From Roseospira visakhapatnamensis (GTDB taxonomy: Bacteria > Pseudomonadota > Alphaproteobacteria > Rhodospirillales > Rhodospirillaceae), in contig NZ_JACIGK010000024.1 of assembly GCF_014197915.1 (NCBI RefSeq), forward strand, positions 1 through 64,000: DNA of 64,000 nucleotides, given 5' to 3'. Positions 53,469 through 62,459 of the stretch are shown here, in pieces. The notes below the pieces were generated by a model. The model did no database searches. It was not told the DNA's origin and worked only from the letters and a program-made list of their open reading frames with translations. Position 1 is the first letter of the stretch; each line of letters starts with the position of its first letter. The position numbers were made by a program, and so were the translations under genes.

Positions 53469-54374
53469 TCAGCACCCGTTGCGGCTCATCTGGTCGTCGA
53501 CCTGACGTCGCAGCGCGGCGGCCACGTCCGGATAGTCGGCGCGCAGCTTCTGGAAGGCCGCGCAGGCCTCGCGCTTCTTGCCCAGGGCGGACATGGACAT
53601 GCCCAGCTTGAACAGGTTGTCGGGGGCTTTGCTGCCGCTGGAGTAGTCCTTGAAACCCTTGGCGAAGGCCACGGCGGCATTCTCGTAATCACCACGCGCG
53701 TAATGCGTCTCTCCCAGCCAATACTGAGCGTTGCCGGCCAGGGAATGACTAGGGTTTACCTGGATGAACGCGGCGAAAGCCTGCTCGGCCCGGCCGTAGT
53801 CACCCTGGCGGAGCAGCAGGAACGCATGGCTATACTGCTCCTCGGGTGAGCCGGATGGCAGCACCACGCTGGTCGTCGGCGCGGCGCCCGACGGCGGGCG
53901 GGCCAGGCCACCGCCCAGGCCATCCTCCGCCTGGGGCGTCGGCAGATAGCCGAGAACACCGGCGCCCGGCGCCAGCGCCGGCGCGGCGGGCGGCGCGGTC
54001 GGGGCGGGCGCGGCGGCGGATCCGGGGGTGGGGGTGGGGGTGGCCGAGGCGTCGCCACCCGTGCCTTCCAGTTCCCGCAGGCGCAGGTCCATGTCGCGGC
54101 TGAGCAGGTCCAGGCGCTGTTCCAGTTGGCGCGTGCGGAACTCCGATTGCTCCAGTTGACCGGTCAGGCCGCGCACCATCTCTTCCATCTGGGTGATGCG
54201 CACCTGAAGGTCGGCGACCAACGGCCGCAGGTCCTGCTGGGCCAGGGCGGCGCGCGGCGGCAGCATCGCCGCGCCCAGACCGAGCGCAAGGGTCAAACCC
54301 AGGACCGGCAGCCGCCGCGATCCGGCGCCGGCGCGGCCGGGCAAGCCCGAGAGGATGTGCGTGATCGCGTGCAT
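53469..54374 (-). CDS. cpoB: cell division coordinator CpoB / Tol-Pal system protein YbgF
   Basis: A periplasmic protein of 301 residues that links the Tol-Pal machine to septal peptidoglycan synthesis. It has a signal peptide (PVLGLTLALGLGAAMLPPRA, cleavage near ALAQQ) and a coiled-coil trimerisation region (DLRPLVADLQVRITQMEEMV and EQSEFRTRQLEQRLDLLSRD). A long Ala/Pro/Gly linker and three TPR units (QYSHAFLLLRQGDYGRAEQA onward) ending in NGC complete the protein. It follows pal, but a terminator lies between them, so some expression must be separate. Complete. Confidence 0.93.
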   Translation of the reverse strand: MHAITHILSGLPGRAGAGSRRLPVLGLTLALGLGAAMLPPRAALAQQDLRPLVADLQVRITQMEEMVRGLTGQLEQSEFRTRQLEQRLDLLSRDMDLRLRELEGTGGDASATPTPTPGSAAAPAPTAPPAAPALAPGAGVLGYLPTPQAEDGLGGGLARPPSGAAPTTSVVLPSGSPEEQYSHAFLLLRQGDYGRAEQAFAAFIQVNPSHSLAGNAQYWLGETHYARGDYENAAVAFAKGFKDYSSGSKAPDNLFKLGMSMSALGKKREACAAFQKLRADYPDVAAALRRQVDDQMSRNGC

Positions 54375-54487
54375 GGCGGCCTGCCTCCTGTCCTGATCGG
54401 CCCCCGCCCCGGCGGCACGGCCGACCGCTGTTTCAAGGGTCCGATATCCCGGGTTCTGGGCGTCATCATGGCGACGACGCGAAAAAA

Positions 54488-54511
54488 GGTGCCTTCGGGG
54501 ACGAAGGCACC
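54488..54511 (-). terminator. intrinsic terminator downstream of pal
   Basis: GGTGCCTTCG and CGAAGGCACC form a perfect 10-bp stem with a 4-base loop, followed on the minus strand by a run of six Ts. It lies about 250 bp beyond the pal stop and 114 bp before the ybgF start. Confidence 0.85.
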
Positions 54512-54702
54512 CTTTCCTCTGGACCGTCCGGGCACATCACCGGGAAGATGAGGCGACTCGCCGTCCTCGTCCGGATCGAGGGCACGCGGACACCGCGCCG
54601 TTCGCATCTCCCGTCGACGGTCCTCGGCACGTGGAATGGCTACGGACGCCACCGGTCATGGTCAATGACCCTTGGCGTCAGTCGCCACGCACCCCTTCAA
54701 GT

Positions 54703-54767
54703 CTAGCGCACTGATCCAGACAAAAGATGCAGTCCGCATTCTTTTGTCTGGATCGAAAGCGCACTAG
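54703..54767. repeat. dispersed palindromic element, copy 3 (half length)
   Basis: Only the first hairpin of the element is present, 65 bp from CTAG to CTAG, and its central 45 bp are identical to copy 1 (GATCCAGACAAAAGATGC...TTCTTTTGTCTGGATC). The right CTAG supplies the TAG stop codon of pal on the minus strand. That a half unit also has CTAG at both ends suggests that a single hairpin is the mobile or amplifiable module. Confidence 0.85.
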
Positions 54768-55249
54768 CGCAGGACGGTCATACCACGCCGATTGCGGGAC
54801 CAGCAGCTCTCGCTGGGCTGGGAGCAGGTCGGACGCTCCTTGCCGTAGGACACGGAGCTGACGCGGGTCCCCGGGACACCCAGCGACTCCAGATAGGTCT
54901 CGACGGCGTTGGCGCGGCGCGCGCCCAGGGCGAGGTTGTACTCACGAGTCCCGCGCTCGTCCGCGTGACCTTCGATGGTCACCGAGTAGCGCGGATACTG
55001 CTGGAGCCACGCCGCCTGACGCCGCAGGGTCTGCTGCGCCTGCGAGTCCAGGGAGTACGAGTCGAACGCGAACAGGACGCGGTCGCCGACTTCCTGCATG
55101 AACTCCTGCTGGCTGCCCGCCGCAGGACCGGACGGCGCCGCCACCGGCGCGGCACCACCACCGGTCTGGCCGGAGCCGGTCTCTGGGGTCGTGGAGCAGG
55201 CGGCCAGGAACGCCAGCGCGGCCACGGCCGAAACGACTTTGAACTTCAT
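54764..55249 (-). CDS. pal: peptidoglycan-associated lipoprotein Pal
   Basis: Pal is an outer-membrane lipoprotein that binds peptidoglycan and TolB and helps outer-membrane constriction at division. The 161-residue product has a lipoprotein signal peptide with lipobox LAAC (C18 lipidated). A Gly/Pro/Ala-rich linker follows, and then an OmpA-like domain with VLFAFDSYSLDSQAQQTLRR, IEGHADERGTREYNLALGAR and RANAVETYLESLGV. The two C-terminal cysteines (ERPTCSQPSESCWSRNRR) are common in Pal. ATG 55249 was chosen because upstream residues lack a signal. Its last codon and stop lie within the right end of palindromic element copy 3. Confidence 0.95.
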   Translation of the reverse strand: MKFKVVSAVAALAFLAACSTTPETGSGQTGGGAAPVAAPSGPAAGSQQEFMQEVGDRVLFAFDSYSLDSQAQQTLRRQAAWLQQYPRYSVTIEGHADERGTREYNLALGARRANAVETYLESLGVPGTRVSSVSYGKERPTCSQPSESCWSRNRRGMTVLR

Positions 55250-55758
55250 CGGGAACTTCTCCAAGGCCGAAGGATTACCGCCCACGGGATCCCGCGCGGC
55301 AGGCAAAAGACACACGGTCGCGGATGACGACCGCATGTTTGGACTCGGGCACGGCCAACCTCATGATGGCGTCGGCGCCTGACGCACGAACCCCGCGCGC
55401 CATGCGTGACCGCCCCCCCCAACCCTGGACCATCACCCAGGACTTCGCCCACGACATCACGGGGGTAACCGTTCCCTCCCCAAGACGAGCGCGCGTTTCT
55501 AACCGAAAAGAAGACGTCGGACAATAGCCGGATTGAATTTAGGGCACGCGCGCCCATGGGGACGATGCCCCACGCGCCCCGGTCCGGACCGGAGGACCGG
55601 TCCTCTCGACCGCGAGCATGGCGGGACGGAAGGGATGAGGCGGGGCCGGGGTGGACACGTGCCCGCGCCGCCCACCCCCGAGACCGGGGCGGGGCGGGGG
55701 GCGGAGCGGCCTGGGGTCACACGGCCATCGACCCCACGCCACACCGTGACGGTCAAGC
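55250..55758. other. 509-bp non-coding region between tolB and pal
   Basis: Frames in this region show no family resemblance and have atypical codon use. The stretch contains a locally A+T-richer part near 55490-55550. It is an unusually long gap for genes that are adjacent and often co-transcribed in other bacteria. A pal promoter on the minus strand is expected here, but none is clear. Confidence 0.4.
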
Positions 55759-57168
55759 TTACGGCAGCAGCGGCGACCACGCCGGATCGGAGGCCTCCGT
55801 GGGAGTCGGGACCGGACGCTCGTTGGAGCCGGTCAGGTCGACGCTGTACAGGCGCGAGCCCCCGCCCGGCTGCTGCCGGAAGTACATGATGACGCGGCCG
55901 TTGGGCGCCCAGGTGGGACCCTCGACCAGGTAGCCCTGGGACAGGATGCGCTCCCCCGAGCCGTCGGGCTTCATGACGCCGATGTAGAAGCGCCCGCCCT
56001 TCATCTTGGTGAAGGCGATGAGATCGCCGCGCGGCGACCACACCGGGGTGGCATAGCGGCCGTCCCCGAAGCTGATACGCTCCGCGCCGCCCCCGCCGGT
56101 GCTCATGACGTAGATCTGCTGGCTGCCGCCCCGGTCGCTGTTGAAGGTGATGCGCGAGCCGTCGGGCGAGAACGACGGCGAGGTGTCGATCCCGGGGTTG
56201 CGGGTCAACTGCCGCGACTGGCGGGTGCGCAGGTCCATCACGTAGATGTCGGAGTTGCCCCCCTGGGCCATGCTCATGACCACGCGGTTGCCGTCGGGCG
56301 AGAAGCGCGGCGCGAAGGTCATGCCCGGGAAGTCACCCAGAAGCTCCCGGCGACCACTGTCGATGTTGAACAGATAGACCCGGGGCACGCCCTGGTAATA
56401 GGACATGTAGGTGATTTCCTGCGCCGTCGGCGAGAAGCGCGGCGTCAGAACCAGCGACTGGCCATCCGTCAGGGTGCGGTTGTTGGCGCCATCCTGGTCC
56501 ATGATCGCCAGCCGCTTGACGCGGTTGGTGGCCGGTCCGGTCTCGGCGATATAGACGATGCGGGTGTCGAAGTAGCCGTCCTCGCCGGTCAGCGCCTTGT
56601 AGATCTCGTCGGCGACCATATGCGCGGCGCGGCGCCAGTTGTCCGGCTCGGTGACGATTTGCGTGCCCACCAGCTGCTGGGCGGCGAACACGTCCCACAG
56701 GCGGAAGCCCACCTGGATGCGACCGTCGGGCTGGGTGATCACCTGGCCCTGGACCAGCGCCTGCGCGTTCAGCGTGCGCCAGTTCTCGAACTGGGGCCGC
56801 TGTTCCAGGCTGGCCAGCGTCTCGATGAAGGCGGCCGGGTCCAGCGGCCGGAACAACCCGGACCCCCGCAGGTCACTGGTGATGACCGTGGTGATCTCGC
56901 GGCCGCGCTGGGCGTCTCCGGCGGTCTCGCTGCCGGCGAAGTCGGGAAGGGCGATGGGCAGCGGATCCTGGCGGCCGCCGGTGATGTCGATCCGCACCTG
57001 GGCCATCGCAGGGCCGGCGACCAGCGTCATCATCCAGACGGCCGCCAGCAGCGCCAGACCACGGGCGTGTCCGATCACGGTCGGGGTCGGGGTCGGACCC
57101 CGTGGCGACGAACGCCGGGACATCGAGGACGCACGGGCGTCAAGAGCATGGGAGGAGGTCGTCTGCAT
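55759..57168 (-). CDS. tolB: Tol-Pal system protein TolB
   Basis: TolB is the periplasmic shuttle between TolA and Pal. The 469-residue product has a long N-terminal region with a signal peptide ([20 protein letters not shown], cleavage before QVRIDI). An N-terminal alpha/beta domain (about 60-190) and a beta-propeller of repeated SPDG-type blades follow ([74 protein letters not shown]). The 33-residue head before the signal is unusual, so a later methionine could be the true start. tolQ, tolR and tolA, normally upstream, are not in the window; rnr is there instead. Confidence 0.95.
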   Translation of the reverse strand: MQTTSSHALDARASSMSRRSSPRGPTPTPTVIGHARGLALLAAVWMMTLVAGPAMAQVRIDITGGRQDPLPIALPDFAGSETAGDAQRGREITTVITSDLRGSGLFRPLDPAAFIETLASLEQRPQFENWRTLNAQALVQGQVITQPDGRIQVGFRLWDVFAAQQLVGTQIVTEPDNWRRAAHMVADEIYKALTGEDGYFDTRIVYIAETGPATNRVKRLAIMDQDGANNRTLTDGQSLVLTPRFSPTAQEITYMSYYQGVPRVYLFNIDSGRRELLGDFPGMTFAPRFSPDGNRVVMSMAQGGNSDIYVMDLRTRQSRQLTRNPGIDTSPSFSPDGSRITFNSDRGGSQQIYVMSTGGGGAERISFGDGRYATPVWSPRGDLIAFTKMKGGRFYIGVMKPDGSGERILSQGYLVEGPTWAPNGRVIMYFRQQPGGGSRLYSVDLTGSNERPVPTPTEASDPAWSPLLP

Positions 57169-57400
57169 GGCGAGGCCTCTTCACGGCGGACAGGTCAAGG
57201 GGTCGGGGAGCGGGCGGTCTCCGAACGTTCGGAAACGGCCATCCTGGGGCGTTCTTGACGCGCAAATGGGGCATGATTGCGGCGGATCGGGACACATGGT
57301 TCGGTTTCGGTTGACCCGTGACCCCGCTCCAGAACGATGCCCCCCGGTCGCGGTTCAGAAGCGGCCGACCCGGCCGGCGGACACACGGCCTCGTCACATC

Positions 57401-59773
57401 CTATGATCGGCGCTTGTCGCGTCGGCGCGCGCGCTCCTTGCGAGTGGCGGGGCGACTGGCAGGGCGGGCGGCGGGACGGCGCCCATCGCGGCGATCCGTC
57501 TCTGGGCCGTCGGGCGCGGCCCCTGCCGGACCATCGGCGACCGCCAGGATCATCCCGCCGGAGACCGTGTCCACCTCCTCCAGGCGCACCACCAGCGGCT
57601 CGCCCAGACGATAGGTCTTGCCATGGGTGCGGCCCTGCAAGGTGTGCCCCGCCGCGTCGTGCCAGTAGAAATCGGCCGGGGGTAACGTGCTGATGGGAAT
57701 CAGGCCATCGGCGCCGCTGTCGTCCAGGGCGACGAACAGGCCGGCCCGCGTGACCCCGGTGACCCGGGCGGTGAAGGTGGCCCCCACGCGGCCGGCCATC
57801 CACGACACGGTGAAGCGGTTGACGGCATCGCGTTCGGCCATGGCGGCGCGGCGCTCGGTCTCCGAGATGTGGCCGCCGATGCGGGCGAACTGGTCGTCCT
57901 GGTCCGGCGGCAAGGCCCCCTCCCCCAGCGACAGGCCGCGAATCAGGGCCCGGTGCACCATCAGGTCGGCATAACGGCGGATGGGCGAGGTGAAATGCGC
58001 GTAGCGCCGAAGCCCCAGCCCGAAGTGGCCGATGTTGTCGGGGGTGTACTCGGCCTGGGCCTGGGAGCGGAGCACCACCTCGTTGACCATGTGCTCGTGC
58101 TCGGTGTCGCGGGCCTTGGCCAGGATCTGATTGAAGTGGTGCGGGCGCAGCACCTGACCCCGGGACAGGGCGATCTCCAGGGTTTTCAGGAAATCCCTTA
58201 GCGCGGTCAGCTTTTCCTGCGAGGGCTCGTCATGGACGCGGTACAGGCAGGGTTGCCCCAGGCGCTCCAACTCCTCGGCCGCGCAGACGTTGGCGGCCAC
58301 CATGAACTCCTCGATCAGGCGGTGGCTGTCGTAGCGCGCGCGCGGCTCCACGCGCGCGACCTGACCGTCATCGCCCACCACCACGCGGCGCTCGGGCAGG
58401 TCCAGGTCCAGGCTGCCGCGCCGCTGGCGGGCGGCGAACAGGGCGCCGAAGGCCCCATAGAGCGGCTTCAACAGGGGCTCGACCAATGGACCGGTGGTCT
58501 CATCGGGGGTGCCGTCGACGGCGGTCTGCACCTGGGCGTAGGTCAGCCGCGCGGCCGAGCGCATCAGCCCCCGCAGCACCCGATGGCGGCGCTTGGCGCC
58601 GTCCTTGTCGATCCACATCTCGATGGCCAGGCAGCCGCGATCCTCCCCCGGGCGCAGCGAGCACCAGCCGTTGGACAGCGCCTCGGGCAGCATGGGCACC
58701 ACCCGGTCGGGGAAGTAGACCGAGTTGCCGCGCCGCAAGGCCTCCTCGTCCAGCGGGTCACCCGGCCGCACGTACCAGGCCACGTCGGCGATGGCCACCA
58801 GCAGGTGCCAGCCGCCCGGGTTGGCGGGGTCGGGGTCGGGCTCCGCCCAGACCGCGTCGTCGAAGTCGCGGGCGTCCTCGCCGTCGATGGTCACCAGGGG
58901 AACGGACCGGATGTCCTCGCGCCCGCCCTCCAGGGCCACCGGGCCGGCGGCCCTGGCCCGGTCCTCCGCTTCCGGCGGCCAGTCGGTGGGAATGCCGTGG
59001 GTGTGGATGCAGATCAGCGAGACGGCGCGCGGGTTGGTCATGTCGCCCAGGCGCTCAAGCACGCGGGCCTGCCGCAGCCCGTGGGTGCGGCCGGGCACGC
59101 CTTCGGCCTCCACCAGGTCGCCGACGACCGCGCCGCCCTCGCTTCCCGGCCGAATCAGGTATTCGTTGCGGTCGCGCTTGCTGGTCGGGCGCAGGCGCAG
59201 GCCATCCGGCCCCTCGGCGAGCACCCCCAGCAGGCGGGGCGGCGCCGAGGCCAGTCGCGTGATGGGCCGGGCGGTATAGGCGGTGGCGCCGTCGCCGTCG
59301 CGCGTGATCCGCGCCAGCACCCGGTCGCCCACCCCCAGCGCCGGGCCGTCGCGGCCCTTGCTCGTGCGTTTCTGGGGCAGCACCAGCACGCGGGGCGGCG
59401 GCCCCAGCTCGGCCTCGTCCCAGGCATCCGGGCGCGCCAGCAGGTCCCCGTCCGCGTCGGTGGCGTGGATGGTGAGCACCGTCACCTCCGGCAGCGTCCC
59501 CGGGGGCGCGAAGCGCCGCTTGCGGCCCCGTTGCAGCAGGCCGTCGTCTTCCAGGTCCCTCAGAAGCTGACGCAGCAGCGGCCGTTGCTCGGCACTGAGC
59601 TGGAAGGCGCGCGCCAGGTCCCGCTTGCCCACGTGCTCCGGGGTGTCGCGAATGTAGTCCAGCACCTGCTGGCGCGTGGGGAAGGGCGCGTCCCCAGGGG
59701 ACCGCTTGGGCGGCGGGCGATGCGACACGGCGAGGCGGGTCCGATGCGGAAGGGAACGGGCGCGGTCGGTCAC
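57401..59773 (-). CDS. rnr: ribonuclease R
   Basis: RNase R is a processive 3'->5' exoribonuclease that degrades structured RNA. The 790-residue product contains an N-terminal helix-turn-helix (FPTRQQVLDYIRDTPEHVGK), cold-shock-like domains, the RNB catalytic domain with TIDGEDARDFDDAVWAEPDP (metal-binding aspartates) and GHFGLGLRRYAHFTSPIRRYADLMVHR, and an S1 domain near the end (FTARVTGVTRAGLFVALDDS). A basic tail (ARRRDKRRS) closes it, as in other RNase R proteins. The start taken is GTG 59773; the first 25 residues are not conserved. Confidence 0.95.
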   Translation of the reverse strand: MTDRARSLPHRTRLAVSHRPPPKRSPGDAPFPTRQQVLDYIRDTPEHVGKRDLARAFQLSAEQRPLLRQLLRDLEDDGLLQRGRKRRFAPPGTLPEVTVLTIHATDADGDLLARPDAWDEAELGPPPRVLVLPQKRTSKGRDGPALGVGDRVLARITRDGDGATAYTARPITRLASAPPRLLGVLAEGPDGLRLRPTSKRDRNEYLIRPGSEGGAVVGDLVEAEGVPGRTHGLRQARVLERLGDMTNPRAVSLICIHTHGIPTDWPPEAEDRARAAGPVALEGGREDIRSVPLVTIDGEDARDFDDAVWAEPDPDPANPGGWHLLVAIADVAWYVRPGDPLDEEALRRGNSVYFPDRVVPMLPEALSNGWCSLRPGEDRGCLAIEMWIDKDGAKRRHRVLRGLMRSAARLTYAQVQTAVDGTPDETTGPLVEPLLKPLYGAFGALFAARQRRGSLDLDLPERRVVVGDDGQVARVEPRARYDSHRLIEEFMVAANVCAAEELERLGQPCLYRVHDEPSQEKLTALRDFLKTLEIALSRGQVLRPHHFNQILAKARDTEHEHMVNEVVLRSQAQAEYTPDNIGHFGLGLRRYAHFTSPIRRYADLMVHRALIRGLSLGEGALPPDQDDQFARIGGHISETERRAAMAERDAVNRFTVSWMAGRVGATFTARVTGVTRAGLFVALDDSGADGLIPISTLPPADFYWHDAAGHTLQGRTHGKTYRLGEPLVVRLEEVDTVSGGMILAVADGPAGAAPDGPETDRRDGRRPAARPASRPATRKERARRRDKRRS

Positions 59774-59855
59774 CGGACGCCCTCGTCCCGAGGATGCGGC
59801 GCGGACCCCGCGCGGTCAAGCGGCGCGGGACCGGCGTTCCGGCACCCGCCGCCGC

Positions 59856-60635
59856 TCACGGCTCGGCCAGCAGCGCCTCGGCGGTGGCCGGATCGTAGCC
59901 CTGGGCGGCCCGCAGAAGCTGGCGGGTGTAGGGGTGGGCGGGCTCGCCCCGGGCGAGGCGGTCCACGGGCATCTCCTCCACCACCTGGCCGTGGCGCATC
60001 ACCGCCAGCCGGTCGGCCATGTGCCCGACCACGGTCAGGTCATGGCTGACCAGGATCATGGTCAGGTCGCGTTCGCTCCTGAGCCGCCGCAGCAGGTTGA
60101 GGATCTCCGCCTGCACCGAGACGTCGAGGGCGCTGGTGGGTTCGTCCAGCAGCAGCACGGCGGGCTCCAGGATCAGTGCCCGGGCGATCGCCACCCGCTG
60201 GCGCTGACCGCCCGAGAGCTGATGCGGATACCGAAAGCGGAACGAGCGGTCCAGCCCCACGTCGTCCAGCGCCCGCAGCACCCGCGCGTCCCGGTCCGCC
60301 GCGCGGCGATGGATGCGCAGGGGCTCGGACAGGGCGCGGTCCACCGTATGGCGCGGATGCAGGCTGCCGTAGGGGTCCTGGAACACCATCTGCACCCGCG
60401 CGTGAAACGCCCGGGTGCGGCGCCGTCCCAGGGGCTCGCCGGCGATGGCCAGCGTCCCGGACCAGTCCCGGGTCAGGCCCGCCAGCACCCGGAGCACCGT
60501 GGACTTGCCCGAGCCGCTCTCGCCCACCAGGCCGAAGACCTCCCCGGACGCGACGTCCAGCGAGACGCCACGCAGGGCCGGCACCAGACGGTTCCCGGCG
60601 CGGAACGTGACGGTCAGGTCGCGCACCGTGATCAT
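59856..60635 (-). CDS. peptide/nickel-type ABC transporter ATP-binding protein (DppF/OppF-like)
   Basis: A 259-residue ATPase of the dipeptide/oligopeptide/nickel import family. It has Walker A GLVGESGSGKST, the signature LSGGQRQRVAIARAL, Walker B VLLLDEPTSALD and the H-loop LVSHDL. The C-terminal oligopeptide/dipeptide domain is short (GEPAHPYTRQLLRAAQ), as in NikE/DppF. It is the last gene of the unit and its start overlaps the stop of the preceding ATPase (ATGA). Substrate depends on the binding protein, which is cut off by the window edge. Confidence 0.92.
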   Translation of the reverse strand: MITVRDLTVTFRAGNRLVPALRGVSLDVASGEVFGLVGESGSGKSTVLRVLAGLTRDWSGTLAIAGEPLGRRRTRAFHARVQMVFQDPYGSLHPRHTVDRALSEPLRIHRRAADRDARVLRALDDVGLDRSFRFRYPHQLSGGQRQRVAIARALILEPAVLLLDEPTSALDVSVQAEILNLLRRLRSERDLTMILVSHDLTVVGHMADRLAVMRHGQVVEEMPVDRLARGEPAHPYTRQLLRAAQGYDPATAEALLAEP

Positions 60636-61540
60636 GGTCCACCACCCTCCGACAGCCAGGCCGGATCCCGGTCCAGGACCGGCAGGTCGCCGCGAGGCCC
60701 GTCCACCGAGGGCAAGGCCGCCATCAGTCCCCGGGTGTAGGGATGGCGGGCCTTGGCCAGATCGGCGGCGGCCACGGTTTCCATCACCCGGCCGGCGTAC
60801 AGCACCGCCACCCGATCGCAGAACCCGGCCACCAGGGGCAGGTCGTGGGAAATCAGCAGCAGCCCCATGGTCCGCGCCCGCACCAACTCGTCGAGGATGG
60901 CCAGCACCTGAAGGCGCACGGTGACATCAAGGGCGCTGGTGGGTTCGTCGGCGATCAGCAGGTCCGGCCCGAGGGCGATCATCATGGCGATCATCACCCG
61001 CTGGCCCATGCCGCCGGACAACTCGTGCGGCCACGCCTCCAGCACCCGGTCCACGTCATGCAGGCGCACGGCGGCCAGCGCCTCGCGGGCGCGCGCCCGG
61101 GCGGCGCGGCGGGATAGCTCGGGCTCGGCGGCGCGGATGGCCTCGACCACCTGGGCGCCGACGCGCATCACCGGGTTCAGGCTGTAGCGCGGGTCCTGGA
61201 GGATCATGGCCATGCGGCGGCCGCGCAGGCGGCGGTGCTCCCGCTCCGACAGCCCGAGAAGGTCCTGGCCGTCGAAGGTCAGGCGCGCCGCCGACACCCG
61301 CGCCGGCGGACGCAGCAGGCCCAGCACCGACCGTCCGGTCTGGGTCTTGCCCGAGCCCGACTCTCCCACCAGCCCCACGCGCTCGCCCCGGCGCACGGTC
61401 AGGGAGACATCGCGCACGGCCCGGACCACCCCGGTCTCGGTCGGGAAATCCACGCGCAGGCGGTCGATCTCCAGCAGGGGAGGCGCGGACGAGGACGAGG
61501 ACGGGGAAGAGGATGAGGATGGCGATGGGGGCATGGTCAT
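60632..61540 (-). CDS. peptide/nickel-type ABC transporter ATP-binding protein (DppD/OppD-like)
   Basis: The 302-residue partner ATPase begins with a serine-rich segment. It then has RGERVGLVGESGSGKTQTGR (Walker A), HELSGGMGQRVMIAMMIALG (signature) and LLIADEPTSALDVTVRLQVL (Walker B), and ends with ARHPYTRGLMAALPSVDGPR, the C-terminal motif of OppD/DppD types. The start ATG 61540 is 7 bp from the stop of the permease gene. Together with the neighbouring ATPase it would form a heterodimer on the cytoplasmic face. Confidence 0.92.
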   Translation of the reverse strand: MTMPPSPSSSSSPSSSSSAPPLLEIDRLRVDFPTETGVVRAVRDVSLTVRRGERVGLVGESGSGKTQTGRSVLGLLRPPARVSAARLTFDGQDLLGLSEREHRRLRGRRMAMILQDPRYSLNPVMRVGAQVVEAIRAAEPELSRRAARARAREALAAVRLHDVDRVLEAWPHELSGGMGQRVMIAMMIALGPDLLIADEPTSALDVTVRLQVLAILDELVRARTMGLLLISHDLPLVAGFCDRVAVLYAGRVMETVAAADLAKARHPYTRGLMAALPSVDGPRGDLPVLDRDPAWLSEGGGP

Positions 61541-61547
61541 GGGCCGG

Positions 61548-62459
61548 TCACCCCTGTCCGGCGCGGGGATCGAGCACGTCGCGCAGCCCGTCCCCCAGCA
61601 GGTTGAAGCCCAGGGCCACCACGAAGATCGCCAGGCCCGGCATCGTCGCCACCCACCAGTGGTCCAGCAGGACCCCGTGGCCGCTGGCCACCATGGCGCC
61701 CCATTCGGGGCTGGGCGGCTGCGCCCCCAGGCCCAGGAAGCCGAGCCCGGCGGCGGTCAGGATGATCCCCGCCATGTCCAGGGTGACGCGCACGATCACC
61801 GAACTGGTGCACAGCGGCATGACATGGCCGACCACCAGGCGGATGGGCGACGCCCCTTGCAGGCGCGCGGCGGCGATGAAGTCGCTCCCGCGCACGGTCA
61901 GGGTCTCGGCGCGGGCGATGCGCGCATAGGGCGGCCAGGTGGTCAGGGCGATGGCGATCACCGCGTTCTCGATCCCCGGCCCCAGGGCGGCCACCAGCGC
62001 CAGCGCCAGGATCAGGCGCGGGAAGGCCAGGAAGATATCGGTCAGGCGCATCAGCACCGTGTCCAGCCAGCCGCCGGCATAGCCGGCCACCGTGCCCACC
62101 AGCAGGCCCAGGGGCGCCACCAGGACGGCCACCATGATGACGATGGTCAGGGTGATGCGCGCGCCGTACAGCAGCCGCGAGAGGATGTCGCGTCCCAGTT
62201 CGTCGGTGCCCAGCAGGTTCCCCGGGGTGCCCGGCGGCAGCAGGCGCCGGTCCAGGATCTGGGCCACCGGATCGTGGGGTGCCAGCCACGGCCCGATCAC
62301 CGCCAGCAGCAGCAGCGCCAGCACCACCGACAGCCCGGCCATGGCCAGGGGGTTGCGCCGGAACAGCCGCCAGGAGCGGTACGCCCGGCCCAGCCAGGCC
62401 TGATGGCGGGAGGCCGGCGCCTCGGCCAGCAACCAGGCGCGCGGGGAGGACTCGCTCAT
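61548..62459 (-). CDS. ABC transporter permease (DppC/OppC-like)
   Basis: A 303-residue membrane protein with an N-terminal OppC-type segment (RSWRLFRRNPLAMAGLSVVL) and about six helices. The permease EAA loop includes ARAETLTVRGSDFIAAARLQ and GASPIRLVVGHVMP. LLGTDELGRDILSRLLYGAR is the conserved OppC motif. ATG 62459 overlaps the stop of the DppB-like gene (ATGA). The frame is open further upstream within that gene and was disregarded. Confidence 0.92.
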   Translation of the reverse strand: MSESSPRAWLLAEAPASRHQAWLGRAYRSWRLFRRNPLAMAGLSVVLALLLLAVIGPWLAPHDPVAQILDRRLLPPGTPGNLLGTDELGRDILSRLLYGARITLTIVIMVAVLVAPLGLLVGTVAGYAGGWLDTVLMRLTDIFLAFPRLILALALVAALGPGIENAVIAIALTTWPPYARIARAETLTVRGSDFIAAARLQGASPIRLVVGHVMPLCTSSVIVRVTLDMAGIILTAAGLGFLGLGAQPPSPEWGAMVASGHGVLLDHWWVATMPGLAIFVVALGFNLLGDGLRDVLDPRAGQG

